A DNA stretch of 64,000 nucleotides from Amycolatopsis eburnea. Its GTDB lineage: Bacteria; Actinomycetota; Actinomycetes; Mycobacteriales; Pseudonocardiaceae. The stretch is taken from assembly GCF_003937945.1 (NCBI RefSeq), contig NZ_RSEC01000009.1, positions 38,938 to 102,937 on the forward strand, written 5' to 3'. The notes under the pieces are model-generated. The model was not told where the DNA came from. It ran no database searches and saw nothing but the letters and a program-made list of their open reading frames with translations. Positions 46,329 to 53,610 of this stretch are shown here, in pieces. Numbering within the stretch: position 1 is the first letter of the stretch; each line of letters begins with the position of its first letter. A program made the position numbers and the translations under genes.

Positions 46329-47682
46329 TGTTGACCTTCGACTCGGCGGACGAGAGCTGCTGGTCGATGTTCGCGTTCTGGTCGGTCAGGACGGCCTGCA
46401 TCACGCTGTCGAGCGCGGCGTAGATCTGCTGCGCGTTCGGCGGCTCGATGCTGCCCTTGATCTTGCTGGTGGTGTCCACGTAGGACTGGAAGTTCTGCGC
46501 GGGAACGTTGGCGTACTTGGCCTTCAGCGCCAGCTGCTGCTCGCGGACCGCGCCGGTCCAGACGTCGGGGGTCGGCTCGGCGGGCAGGCCGACCGGCTGC
46601 TTGCCGTCGACGTACTGCTGGATGTGCTTCTCGAAGCGGTCCGGGTTCAGGTACTTCCACTGGATCCACTCGAGGCCGGCCTTGATCTTCTCGGGCGACG
46701 CCTTCGGGTTCACCATGTAGCCCTCGCCGCCGAGGAGGGTGCCCTGGCCGCCGGGCATGCCCGCGATGCCGTAGTCCTCGTACTTGCCGTTGAACTGCTT
46801 GACCAGCACGGGCACGTTGTCCGGGGCGGCCATGTACATGCCGAGCTGGCCGGAGCCCATCATGCGCTGCACGTCGGTGGCTTCGAGGAGCTGCTTGGCG
46901 CCCATCGAGTTGTCGGTCCAGCGCATGTCGTGCAGGTACTGGAGGGCCTTCTTGCCCTTGTCGTTGTTGAAGTCGGCGACCCACTTGTCGCCGTCCTTGC
47001 GGGCGATGTCGCCGCCCATCGAGTAGAGCCAGCCGGTCAGGTGCCAGCCGCCCTGGTTGTTCTTGCTGTAGTCGGCGTACCCGACGACGCCGTTGCCCAG
47101 CGCGGAGATCTTCTTCGCGGCTTCGCGGACCTCGTCCCACGTCTGCGGCGGCTTGTCCGGGTCGAGGCCGGCCTTCTGGAACAGCGGCTTGCTGTAGACG
47201 AGACCCATCGTGTAGTTCATCGTCGGCAGGCCGTAGAGCTTGCCGTTCGCGTCCCGGAAGTTGTCGAGCAGTTCCGGCTTGATGTCGTTGACGTGCGGAA
47301 CGCTCTTCGCGGCTTCCGTGATGTCGGCGGCCTGGTGGCGCGCGATGATCTGCGCGGGGTCGGTGAAGTAGACGTAGTAGACGTCTTCGAGCTGCCCGCC
47401 GGCGAGCTTCGCGGAGAAGGTCTTCGGGTCCATGAAGCCTTCGTGCGGCTCGATGTCGATGTTCGGGTGGGCCGCCTCGAACTCCTTGACGTCGGCGTCG
47501 AACACACCGCGCTCGAACGGCTGGCTGGTCGGCGGCTGCCCGGTGACCGTGATCTTCACCTTCCCGCCGCTCTGCGCGGCGTTGTCGCCGTCACCGCAGG
47601 CGGCCAGGGTGAGCGCCAGGCCGCCCGCGGTGAGCAGGCACAACATCCGGCGGGACACGGTTCGGGACCAGGGACTGCTCAT
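46306..47682 (-). CDS. Sugar-binding lipoprotein of ABC importer
   Basis: 458 residues, SBP_bac_1 family. Signal peptide with lipobox LAAC. Core has KVKITVTGQPPTSQPFERG, YVYFTDPAQII, LPTMNYTMGLVYSKPLFQKAG and WDEVREAAKKI. The first gene of the importer plus alpha-glucosidase operon. A palindromic operator AAGTTGCAACTT lies 90 bp upstream. The sugar is probably a maltose- or nigerose-type oligosaccharide judging from the GH13 and beta-helix neighbours; this is inferred. Confidence 0.9.
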   Translation of the reverse strand: MSSPWSRTVSRRMLCLLTAGGLALTLAACGDGDNAAQSGGKVKITVTGQPPTSQPFERGVFDADVKEFEAAHPNIDIEPHEGFMDPKTFSAKLAGGQLEDVYYVYFTDPAQIIARHQAADITEAAKSVPHVNDIKPELLDNFRDANGKLYGLPTMNYTMGLVYSKPLFQKAGLDPDKPPQTWDEVREAAKKISALGNGVVGYADYSKNNQGGWHLTGWLYSMGGDIARKDGDKWVADFNNDKGKKALQYLHDMRWTDNSMGAKQLLEATDVQRMMGSGQLGMYMAAPDNVPVLVKQFNGKYEDYGIAGMPGGQGTLLGGEGYMVNPKASPEKIKAGLEWIQWKYLNPDRFEKHIQQYVDGKQPVGLPAEPTPDVWTGAVREQQLALKAKYANVPAQNFQSYVDTTSKIKGSIEPPNAQQIYAALDSVMQAVLTDQNANIDQQLSSAESKVNSVLAQVK

Positions 47683-47771
47683 CTCAAGCCTCTTCTCGGG
47701 GTCGCGACGGCTGTCACGTGATTGCGGTCACCATAAAGGGGTGGACCAGATCGACGCAATAACCCGACGAG

Positions 47772-47783
47772 AAGTTGCAACTT
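47772..47783. promoter_or_regulatory. Candidate LacI-type operator upstream of the sugar importer
   Basis: AAGTTGCAACTT is a perfect 12-bp palindrome 90 bp upstream of the binding-protein start. Actinobacterial MalR/AglR-type sites commonly contain a TTGCAA centre. The regulator is most likely the LacI protein at 48093-49100. The 410-bp gap 47683-48092 has no gene: this site, a hairpin and element I are all I see. Confidence 0.55.
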
Positions 47784-47859
47784 ACGAACAGGCTGCGGCT
47801 GGCTGGTGCCCGGCAGGGCGGGAGGGTGCGCAAGGCGCTGTGCAGCGGGCACGCCGAAG

Positions 47860-47888
47860 TGAGCGACGGGTCCGGAACCCGTCGCTCA
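47860..47888. terminator. Hairpin in the importer/LacI gap
   Basis: TGAGCGACGGGT (47860-47871) pairs perfectly with ACCCGTCGCTCA (47877-47888), loop CCGGA. Likely the terminator of the upstream LacI gene (minus strand). It is distinct from the 30-bp-spaced elements. Confidence 0.55.
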
Positions 47889-47957
47889 GCAGGGCGGGGC
47901 CGTGGCGCCCCAAGGGGGATTTCTCAGTAGCGGCTGGGTGAGCGCGTGCGTCGCGGG

Positions 47958-48016
47958 GATGTCATGAAAGGGTCGTTTATGTCGTCGGACGAGGTGAACG
48001 ACCCTTTCATGACATC
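47958..48016. repeat. 30-bp-spaced palindromic element I
   Basis: Perfect 20-bp arms (47958-47977 and 47997-48016). Cores AAAGGGTCGTT (centre 47972) and AACGACCCTTT (48002) are 30 bp apart, in inverted orientation. The same core sequence occurs as direct repeats in cluster H. It lies 77 bp downstream of the LacI gene. Confidence 0.9.
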
Positions 48017-48092
48017 GCGGATGGCTGGAGCGGCCGTGCTGCCCGACTTCTGACCGGACCTCGACGAGGCAATCGGCGCTTGAGGCCGGGGG

Positions 48093-49100
48093 TCAGGTGG
48101 TGCGGCGGGCCGTCGAGCCGCGGACCACCAGCTCCGGCGCGAACAGCAGCTCCTCCGCCGCCACTTCACCGCCGTTGATGCGCTTCACCAGCAGCTCCAC
48201 CACCGCGCGGCCCATCGCCTCGATCGGCTGGCGGGTGGTCGTCAGGGGCGGATCCGTGCAGTTCATCAACGCCGAGTCGTCGTAACCCACCACCGAGATG
48301 TCCTCCGGCACCGACAACCCCTGCCGCCGCGCCGCCCGGACCGCGCCCAGCGCCAGCAGGTCGCTCGCGCACAGCACCGCCGTCGCGCCGCGGGGGTAGA
48401 GGCGGGCCGCCGCCGCGTGCCCGCCCTCGATCGAGAACATGCCGTGCTCGACCAGCTCGTCCAGTACCGGCAACCCCAGCTTCGCCGCGTACGACTGGAA
48501 CGCCGCCAGCTTGCGCTGTGACGGCACGTGGTCCGACGGCCCCAGCACCAGGCCGATCTTCTCGTGCCCCAGCGAGCTCAGGTGCCCGACGACCTGCTCG
48601 ACGGCCACGGCGTCGTCGCACGACACCTGCGGGAGGCCGAGGTGCTCGACCGCCGCGTTGATCAGCACCGTCGGGAGCCGCCGCTCGACGAGGTGGTGGT
48701 AGTGCGAGTGGACGGCGTCCGCCTGCGCGTACAGCCCGCCGGCGAACACCACGCCCGACACCTGCTGCTGCAGGAGCAGCTCGACGTACTCCGCCTCGGA
48801 CACCCCGCCCGCGGTCCGCGTGCAGAGCACCGGCGTGAACCCCTGCTGGGCGAGCGCGTTGCCCATGATCTCGGCCAGCGCCGGGAAGATCGGGTTCTGC
48901 AGCTCGGGCAGCACCAGCCCGACCAGCCGGGCGCGCTCCCCGCGCAGCTGGGTGGGCCGCTCGTACCCCATCACGTCCAGCGCGGTGAGCACGGCGGCGC
49001 GAGTGCTCGCGGACACCCCGGACCGGCCGTTGAGCACCCGGCTGACCGTGGCTTCGCTGACCCCGACCTGGCGGGCGACTTCGGCAAGACGACGCGTCAT
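48093..49100 (-). CDS. LacI-family sugar regulator (MalR/AglR-like)
   Basis: 335 residues. HTH at residues 4-28 (RLAEVARQVGVSEATVSRVL, hinge LNGRSGVS), then the effector domain (LVGLVLPELQNPIFPALAEI, ATAVLCASDLLALGAVRAAR, VVGYDDSALMNCTDPPLTTT). It stands between the sugar importer operon and the beta-helix glucanase, all on the minus strand, so it probably controls both. ATG 49100 is used; the open frame upstream is non-coding. Confidence 0.92.
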   Translation of the reverse strand: MTRRLAEVARQVGVSEATVSRVLNGRSGVSASTRAAVLTALDVMGYERPTQLRGERARLVGLVLPELQNPIFPALAEIMGNALAQQGFTPVLCTRTAGGVSEAEYVELLLQQQVSGVVFAGGLYAQADAVHSHYHHLVERRLPTVLINAAVEHLGLPQVSCDDAVAVEQVVGHLSSLGHEKIGLVLGPSDHVPSQRKLAAFQSYAAKLGLPVLDELVEHGMFSIEGGHAAAARLYPRGATAVLCASDLLALGAVRAARRQGLSVPEDISVVGYDDSALMNCTDPPLTTTRQPIEAMGRAVVELLVKRINGGEVAAEELLFAPELVVRGSTARRTT

Positions 49101-49138
49101 AGGTGAAACTTTACAGCAACCGGGCGCAAAAGTATGAC

Positions 49139-49173
49139 AAGTCCGTACCGGTGTCATCCACCGGTACGGACTT
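49139..49173. terminator. Terminator of the beta-helix glucanase gene
   Basis: AAGTCCGTACCGGTG (49139-49153) pairs perfectly with CACCGGTACGGACTT (49159-49173), loop TCATC. It lies 13 bp beyond the stop of the gene at 49187-51463 and just upstream of the LacI start. Confidence 0.8.
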
Positions 49174-49186
49174 GCCGGACGCCGGG

Positions 49187-51463
49187 CTACGAAGCCGCCA
49201 CTTCGAACTCGGACACCTGGCCCGCGGGCCAGCCGGTGTTGCCGGTGAACGTCAGGCGCACGAAACGCTGGGACGTCGCCGGGAAAGACACCGACGCCGT
49301 GTTGCCGGAAGCCGGGTCGAACGCGTAGCCACGCGATCCCACCAGCGTCGTGTACGTCCCGCCGTCCGTGCTGCCGGAGATCGTCACCGTCTGCGTCCGT
49401 GCGCCCCATGCCGACGACGGCGGCAGCTTCAACGTCACCTTGGTGATCGACGCCGCCGCGCCGAGGTCCACCGTCAGCGTCTGCGGGAACGCGTTGTTCG
49501 CGCTCTCCCAATAGGAGTTCGCGTTCCCGTCGACCGCGTTGGCCGGCGGGAAGCCGCCCTGCGAGCCGGACGCGCTGACGGTCTTGCGCAGGGCGAGGTT
49601 GCCGCTCGGGGGCGTGGTGGTCGGCGGCGGCGTGGTCGTGCCGCCGTTGTCCGAGCCGTACACCGGCGACGGCCACGAGCCGCAGAACGTCGTCGTCCAG
49701 CCGGAGTTGCCGCCCTGGTCGGCCAGGCCCGCCAGCGCGTCCGGGCCCAGGCAGTTGTAGACACCCGCGCGCCCGATCCCGGTCGCGACGACGTTCTTCA
49801 CCGAACCTGAAGGCTTCGACTGCAGCTGCCAGGCGAACGTCCCGGCGCCGGTGATCCGGACGCCGTCGAAGTGCACGTCCGTGGTGGCGCCGTCGATGAA
49901 CTGGATGGCCTCGTAGTTGTTGTCCTGCAGGTCGAGGTCGGTGACGTCGACGCGGCCGGTGATGGCCGAGTCGCGGCCGTCGAACCACAGCGCGCCGACG
50001 CCGAACTGCCAGTTCGAATCGAGCACGCCGGTGCGGATCGCGGTGTTGCGCGCGACCGTCGTGGTGCCCGAGAGCGGCACCGCGCTGAACCGGTTGGCGA
50101 TGTGGATGCCGCCGCCCTGGTCCTGGTTGTCGGCCACGACGTTGTCGGACACGGTGTTGTCGTGCCCGCCGTAGATCGCGATGTTGTTGGCGAGGATCGG
50201 CAGCAGCACCGTGTTGAAGGAGAACGTGTTGTGGTGGTCGGCGTCGTGCTCGGACCACATCGCCAGGCCGTCGTCGCCGGTGTTGCGCAGGAAGTTGTTC
50301 GTCACCACGGCGTTGCTGATGCCCTGGTGCAGGTTCAGCCCGTCGGCCGTCTGGTCGAGGATCCGGTTGCCGGACACGGTGAGCCCGTCGAACGGCCCGT
50401 CGAGCCACAGCCCGACCTTCGTGTGCTGCAGCCACAGGTTCCGCACGACCGAGCCGCCGCCCAGCGCGCCGCCGATCGCGTTGGACTGGTCGCAGTCGAC
50501 GCGGGCGTCGACCTGGCCGATGATCGCGAAGTCGGAGAGCGTCACCGCGCTGCTCGTGCCGGGCACGGCCGGGTTGCCCGGGTACGTCGGCGTCCCGCAG
50601 CTCGCCGGTTCGCCCTTGCCGAAGATCCCGGCGCGCGGGCCGGTGAGCACCGAGTACCACGGCCCGGCGCCGCGGATCGTCACCTGGTCGACGGTGATGT
50701 GGTGGCCGAGGGTGAAGGTGCCTGCCGGGATCCAGACCTCCTTGCCCTGGCTCTTCGCGGCCGCCACGGCGGAGTCGAACGCGCTCGCGTCGTCGCTCGT
50801 GTCGCCCGCGGTGGCGCCGTAGTCGGTGACGGACACCGAGTCGGCCGGCCGCGTCGCCGCGGCGCCGACCTGCTCGAAGTCGGCGAGGTCGATCGTCGCC
50901 GGGACATCGCCGGCGTCGACCTGCAGCTTGATCTTGGTACCGGCCGGGTACGACGTGCCGAGCAGCGCGCGGGTTTCGTCGTAGAAGTGGTGCGCGTGGC
51001 CGTCGGCGGGGTTGTTCGTGAAGGGGTACGAGCCGTAGTACCAGGCCCACTTCGACGTCAGCGCGATGTCCCGGTCGTGCGTCCCGCCGACGTACAGCGA
51101 GATCGTGCCGGTCACCGAATCCGGGACGCTGTAGCGGAAGTCGATCGAGTTCGCCGGTGCGGTGAGCGTGAACTCGACGTACTGGCCCTGGCCGGAGAGC
51201 GTCACGGCTTTCCGGTCGGACGCTTCGCCGGCGAGGGTGCCGGCGGCGCGGTTCGGGCCGATCACCGAGCCGTTGGTGGCGGCGGTTTCGGCTTCCTGTT
51301 CCAGGAAGGGGACGCTGGCGCCGCGACCGGCCCCGAGCGCCGTGCTTTCCGCGGGTGCGGCGGCGATCGTGAGTCCGGCGGCGGCGAGGACGGCGGCGGC
51401 GAACGCGCCGTACCTCGCCTTTTCGGGCGCGTTGAAGACAGAGCTGGGAGACATGGGCGGCAC
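49187..51463 (-). CDS. Secreted beta-helix glucanase, GH87/mycodextranase-like, with C-terminal F5/8C domain
   Basis: 758 residues. Signal peptide to about residue 40, then a CBM35-like N-domain (LEQEAETAATNGSVIG, GQYVEFTLTAPANSIDFRY), a right-handed beta-helix (VSVTDYGATAGDTSDD through VWIPAGTFTLGHHI and NTVSDNVVADNQDQGGGIHI), a Thr/Pro linker, and an F5/8-type C (discoidin) module. The N-domain plus helix order resembles GH87 alpha-1,3-glucanases. Acidic residues for catalysis may be in DGLNLHQG and NTGDDGLAMW. Start GTG 51463 has GGAAAGG before it; ATG 51454 is the alternative. Its location beside an alpha-glucosidase/importer locus fits alpha-glucan degradation. Confidence 0.8.
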   Translation of the reverse strand: MPPMSPSSVFNAPEKARYGAFAAAVLAAAGLTIAAAPAESTALGAGRGASVPFLEQEAETAATNGSVIGPNRAAGTLAGEASDRKAVTLSGQGQYVEFTLTAPANSIDFRYSVPDSVTGTISLYVGGTHDRDIALTSKWAWYYGSYPFTNNPADGHAHHFYDETRALLGTSYPAGTKIKLQVDAGDVPATIDLADFEQVGAAATRPADSVSVTDYGATAGDTSDDASAFDSAVAAAKSQGKEVWIPAGTFTLGHHITVDQVTIRGAGPWYSVLTGPRAGIFGKGEPASCGTPTYPGNPAVPGTSSAVTLSDFAIIGQVDARVDCDQSNAIGGALGGGSVVRNLWLQHTKVGLWLDGPFDGLTVSGNRILDQTADGLNLHQGISNAVVTNNFLRNTGDDGLAMWSEHDADHHNTFSFNTVLLPILANNIAIYGGHDNTVSDNVVADNQDQGGGIHIANRFSAVPLSGTTTVARNTAIRTGVLDSNWQFGVGALWFDGRDSAITGRVDVTDLDLQDNNYEAIQFIDGATTDVHFDGVRITGAGTFAWQLQSKPSGSVKNVVATGIGRAGVYNCLGPDALAGLADQGGNSGWTTTFCGSWPSPVYGSDNGGTTTPPPTTTPPSGNLALRKTVSASGSQGGFPPANAVDGNANSYWESANNAFPQTLTVDLGAAASITKVTLKLPPSSAWGARTQTVTISGSTDGGTYTTLVGSRGYAFDPASGNTASVSFPATSQRFVRLTFTGNTGWPAGQVSEFEVAAS

Positions 51464-51547
51464 TGGCCTTTCCGCAGCAGGTGGGGACCTCTGTGACGGG
51501 GATCATACGAATCTCGGACAAGAAACCGCAATAGATGAACGAACTTA

Positions 51548-51559
51548 CGCAAATTTGCG
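51548..51559. promoter_or_regulatory. Palindrome in the glucanase/methyltransferase divergent gap
   Basis: CGCAAATTTGCG is a perfect 12-bp palindrome 85 bp upstream of the glucanase start and 41 bp upstream of the methyltransferase. The adjoining GAACTTACG resembles ACTTACGAA next to the importer operator, but the centres differ, so a shared regulator is only possible. Confidence 0.45.
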
Positions 51560-51600
51560 ACAGCTTCTGACGACTGCGGGCGCGCTGATAGTTTCTGGGC

Positions 51601-52383
51601 ATGAGCCAGCGACGCGCCGACGGCAGCGCAGGGGACGCGGACTACGGCGCGATCGGTGGCGTGTACACCGATTACCGCAAGCCGGACCCGCGCATCGGCC
51701 AGTACCTCCTCGACGCGCTGGGCGACGCGCGGACCGTGCTCAACGTCGGCGCGGGCGCCGGGGCGTACGAGCCGGAAGACCGGGAAGTGACCGCGGTCGA
51801 GCCGTCGGCGTCGATGCGCGCGCAGCGGCCGGCGGGCCTGCCGCCCGCGGTGGACGCCGTCGCCGAGAAGCTGCCGTTCCCAGACCGCGCGTTCGAGGGC
51901 GCGATGAGCACGTTCAGCGTGCACCAGTGGAACAACCTGTGGGCCGGGCTGAAGGAAGTGCGCCGCGTGACCCGCGGCCCGGTCGCGATCCTCACCTGCG
52001 ACCCGGCGCTGCTGCGCCGCTTCTGGCTGCTCGACTACGCGCCCGAGGTGATCGAGACCGAGGCCCGGCGCTACCCGTCGGTCGACGACATCGCCGACGG
52101 CCTGGGCGGGCACACGTCGGTCATCGGCGTGCCCATCCCCAGCGACTGCACCGACGGCTTCAACGAGGCCTACTACGCGCGGCCCGAACGGCTGCTGGAC
52201 CCGGGCGCGCGGCTGTCGTGCTCGGCGTGGAGCTTCGTCGACGACCGCGTGCACCACCGCTTCGCCGCGGAGCTGCAACACGACCTCGACGACGGCACGT
52301 GGGACCGCCGCTACGGGAAGCTGCGCGAGCAGCCGTCGTTCGACGGCTCGCTGGTGCTCGTGGTCTCGGACCCGGCCGCGTGA
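51601..52383 (+). CDS. Class I SAM-dependent methyltransferase
   Basis: 260 residues. Motif I is TVLNVGAGAGAYEP, motif II AVEPSASMRAQRP, then FPDRAFEGAMSTFSVHQWNN as the post-IV region. Small-molecule type, substrate unknown. Its stop overlaps the next gene (GTGA), so it is paired with the HSL hydrolase. RBS is weak. Confidence 0.85.
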   Translation: MSQRRADGSAGDADYGAIGGVYTDYRKPDPRIGQYLLDALGDARTVLNVGAGAGAYEPEDREVTAVEPSASMRAQRPAGLPPAVDAVAEKLPFPDRAFEGAMSTFSVHQWNNLWAGLKEVRRVTRGPVAILTCDPALLRRFWLLDYAPEVIETEARRYPSVDDIADGLGGHTSVIGVPIPSDCTDGFNEAYYARPERLLDPGARLSCSAWSFVDDRVHHRFAAELQHDLDDGTWDRRYGKLREQPSFDGSLVLVVSDPAA

Positions 52384-53303
52384 CGCCGCCGCCGTTCGAC
52401 CCGGAGCTGGCGCCGGTCGTCGAGGAACTCCGGGCCCTGCGCCCGCCGCTGGCGTCCGCGGCCGACATCCCGGCCCGCCGCGAGCTGAACGCCGCGGAGC
52501 ACAAGACGGTCGAGGAGCTGGCCGCCGCGTACCCGGCGTACCGGGTTTCGGAGGAGCACGCGGGGGACGTCCCGCTGCTGGTGCTGGCACCGGCGTCGAG
52601 CGCGGGCGTCCTCTACTACGTCCACGGCGGCGGCACGATCGTCGGCAGCCACCTCGGCGCGGACGTGCCGAACCTGCTGGACTGGGCGGGCGAGGCGAAC
52701 CTGACCGTCGTCTCGCCGGGCTACCGGCTGGCGCCGGAGCACCCGTACCCGGCGCCGGTCGAGGACTGCTACACCGGTCTGCGCTGGGCGGCCGAGCACG
52801 TCCCGGGCCGGCTGCTGATCGGCGGCATCAGCGCGGGCGGCGGCCTCGCGGCGGCCACGGCGCTGCTGGCCCGCGACCGCGGCGGCCCGGCGCTCGCCGG
52901 CCAGCTGCTGCTCTGCCCGATGCTGGACGACCGCAACGACACCCCGTCGGCGATCGAGCTCGACGGCCGAGGTCTGTGGGACCGCACGGCGAACAACGTC
53001 GGCTGGACCGCGTACCTCGGCGACCGCCGCGGCACGGCCGACGTCCCGCCGTACGCCGCCGCGGCCCGCGCGGAAGACCTGTCCGGCCTGCCCCCAGCGT
53101 TCCTGGACGTCGGCACGGCGGAGACGTTCCGCGACGAGGTGGTGACGTACGCGTCCCGGCTCTGGCAGGCGGGCGGCGAGGCGGAGCTGCACGTGTGGCC
53201 GGGCGGCTTCCACGGCTTCGACTCCCTGGCCCCGAAAGCGCGCATCAGCCGGGCGGCGCGGGCCGCCCGGCTGACGTGGCTGCACCGCCTACTCGGCCAG
53301 TAG
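52380..53303 (+). CDS. Alpha/beta hydrolase, hormone-sensitive lipase family
   Basis: 307 residues. Oxyanion motif VHGGGTIVGS, nucleophile GISAGGG, Asp in DVGTAETFRDE and His in GGFHGFD. Cytosolic esterase type. GTG 52380 overlaps the methyltransferase stop. Its last codons and stop lie in a 21-bp sequence that is repeated 322 bp further on, at the stop of the convergent acyltransferase gene. Confidence 0.9.
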   Translation: MTPPPFDPELAPVVEELRALRPPLASAADIPARRELNAAEHKTVEELAAAYPAYRVSEEHAGDVPLLVLAPASSAGVLYYVHGGGTIVGSHLGADVPNLLDWAGEANLTVVSPGYRLAPEHPYPAPVEDCYTGLRWAAEHVPGRLLIGGISAGGGLAAATALLARDRGGPALAGQLLLCPMLDDRNDTPSAIELDGRGLWDRTANNVGWTAYLGDRRGTADVPPYAAAARAEDLSGLPPAFLDVGTAETFRDEVVTYASRLWQAGGEAELHVWPGGFHGFDSLAPKARISRAARAARLTWLHRLLGQ

Positions 53304-53307
53304 CTCC
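53287..53307. repeat. 21-bp direct repeat at gene ends (copy 2 at 53609-53629)
   Basis: The 21 bp starting GCCTACTCGGCCAGTAG are identical at 53287-53307 and 53609-53629. Copy 1 holds the stop of the HSL gene (plus strand). Copy 2 holds the stop of the acyltransferase gene (minus strand). The core CTACTCGGCCAGTAG contains a stop codon on each strand. Elements E and J lie between the copies. Confidence 0.95.
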
Positions 53308-53328
53308 CGCACGGCCCCGCCTCAAGCG

Positions 53329-53377
53329 CCCCAATGTGGCGTTCGGTGCGTTGGACGCAACCAACGCCACATTGGGG
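53329..53377. repeat. 30-bp-spaced palindromic element E
   Basis: Arms CCCCAATGTGGCGTT (53329-53343) and its complement (53363-53377), followed by TTTTCTT, so it can work as a rho-independent terminator on the plus strand. Cores AATGTGGCGTT (centre 53338) and AACGCCACATT (53368) are 30 bp apart. Same core as element C. Confidence 0.88.
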
Positions 53378-53473
53378 TTTTCTTGGTAGCCGCGCTGATT
53401 GCCATGGTGAGGTCCGGCCGGGCCCGCGTTGCCTCGCGACCCCGGTCGTCCCCCGTCGCGGTGGGGTGGTGAT

Positions 53474-53526
53474 GTCTTGAATGAGTCATTCAGGACCTCC
53501 CACGTCCTGAATGACTCATTCAAGAC
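53474..53526. repeat. 30-bp-spaced palindromic element J
   Basis: Perfect 23-bp arms (53474-53496 and 53504-53526), loop CTCCCAC. Cores AATGAGTCATT (centre 53485) and AATGACTCATT (53515) are 30 bp apart and each is itself a near-palindrome. Together with element E it fills the 307-bp gap 53304-53610, which has no gene. Confidence 0.9.
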
Positions 53527-53610
53527 GCCAGCGCAGCCGCAGCCGACCGGGCCCCCGGCACGCCCGCGCTCACCCAGCCGCTACTGAGAAGACCCCATTG
53601 GGGCGCTTGC

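Noticed and set aside
48093..51602. A single 1,169-residue protein covering LacI and the antisense of the glucanase region
   Set aside because: The frame upstream of 49100 is a shadow of the glucanase gene; the LacI HTH begins at its own ATG.
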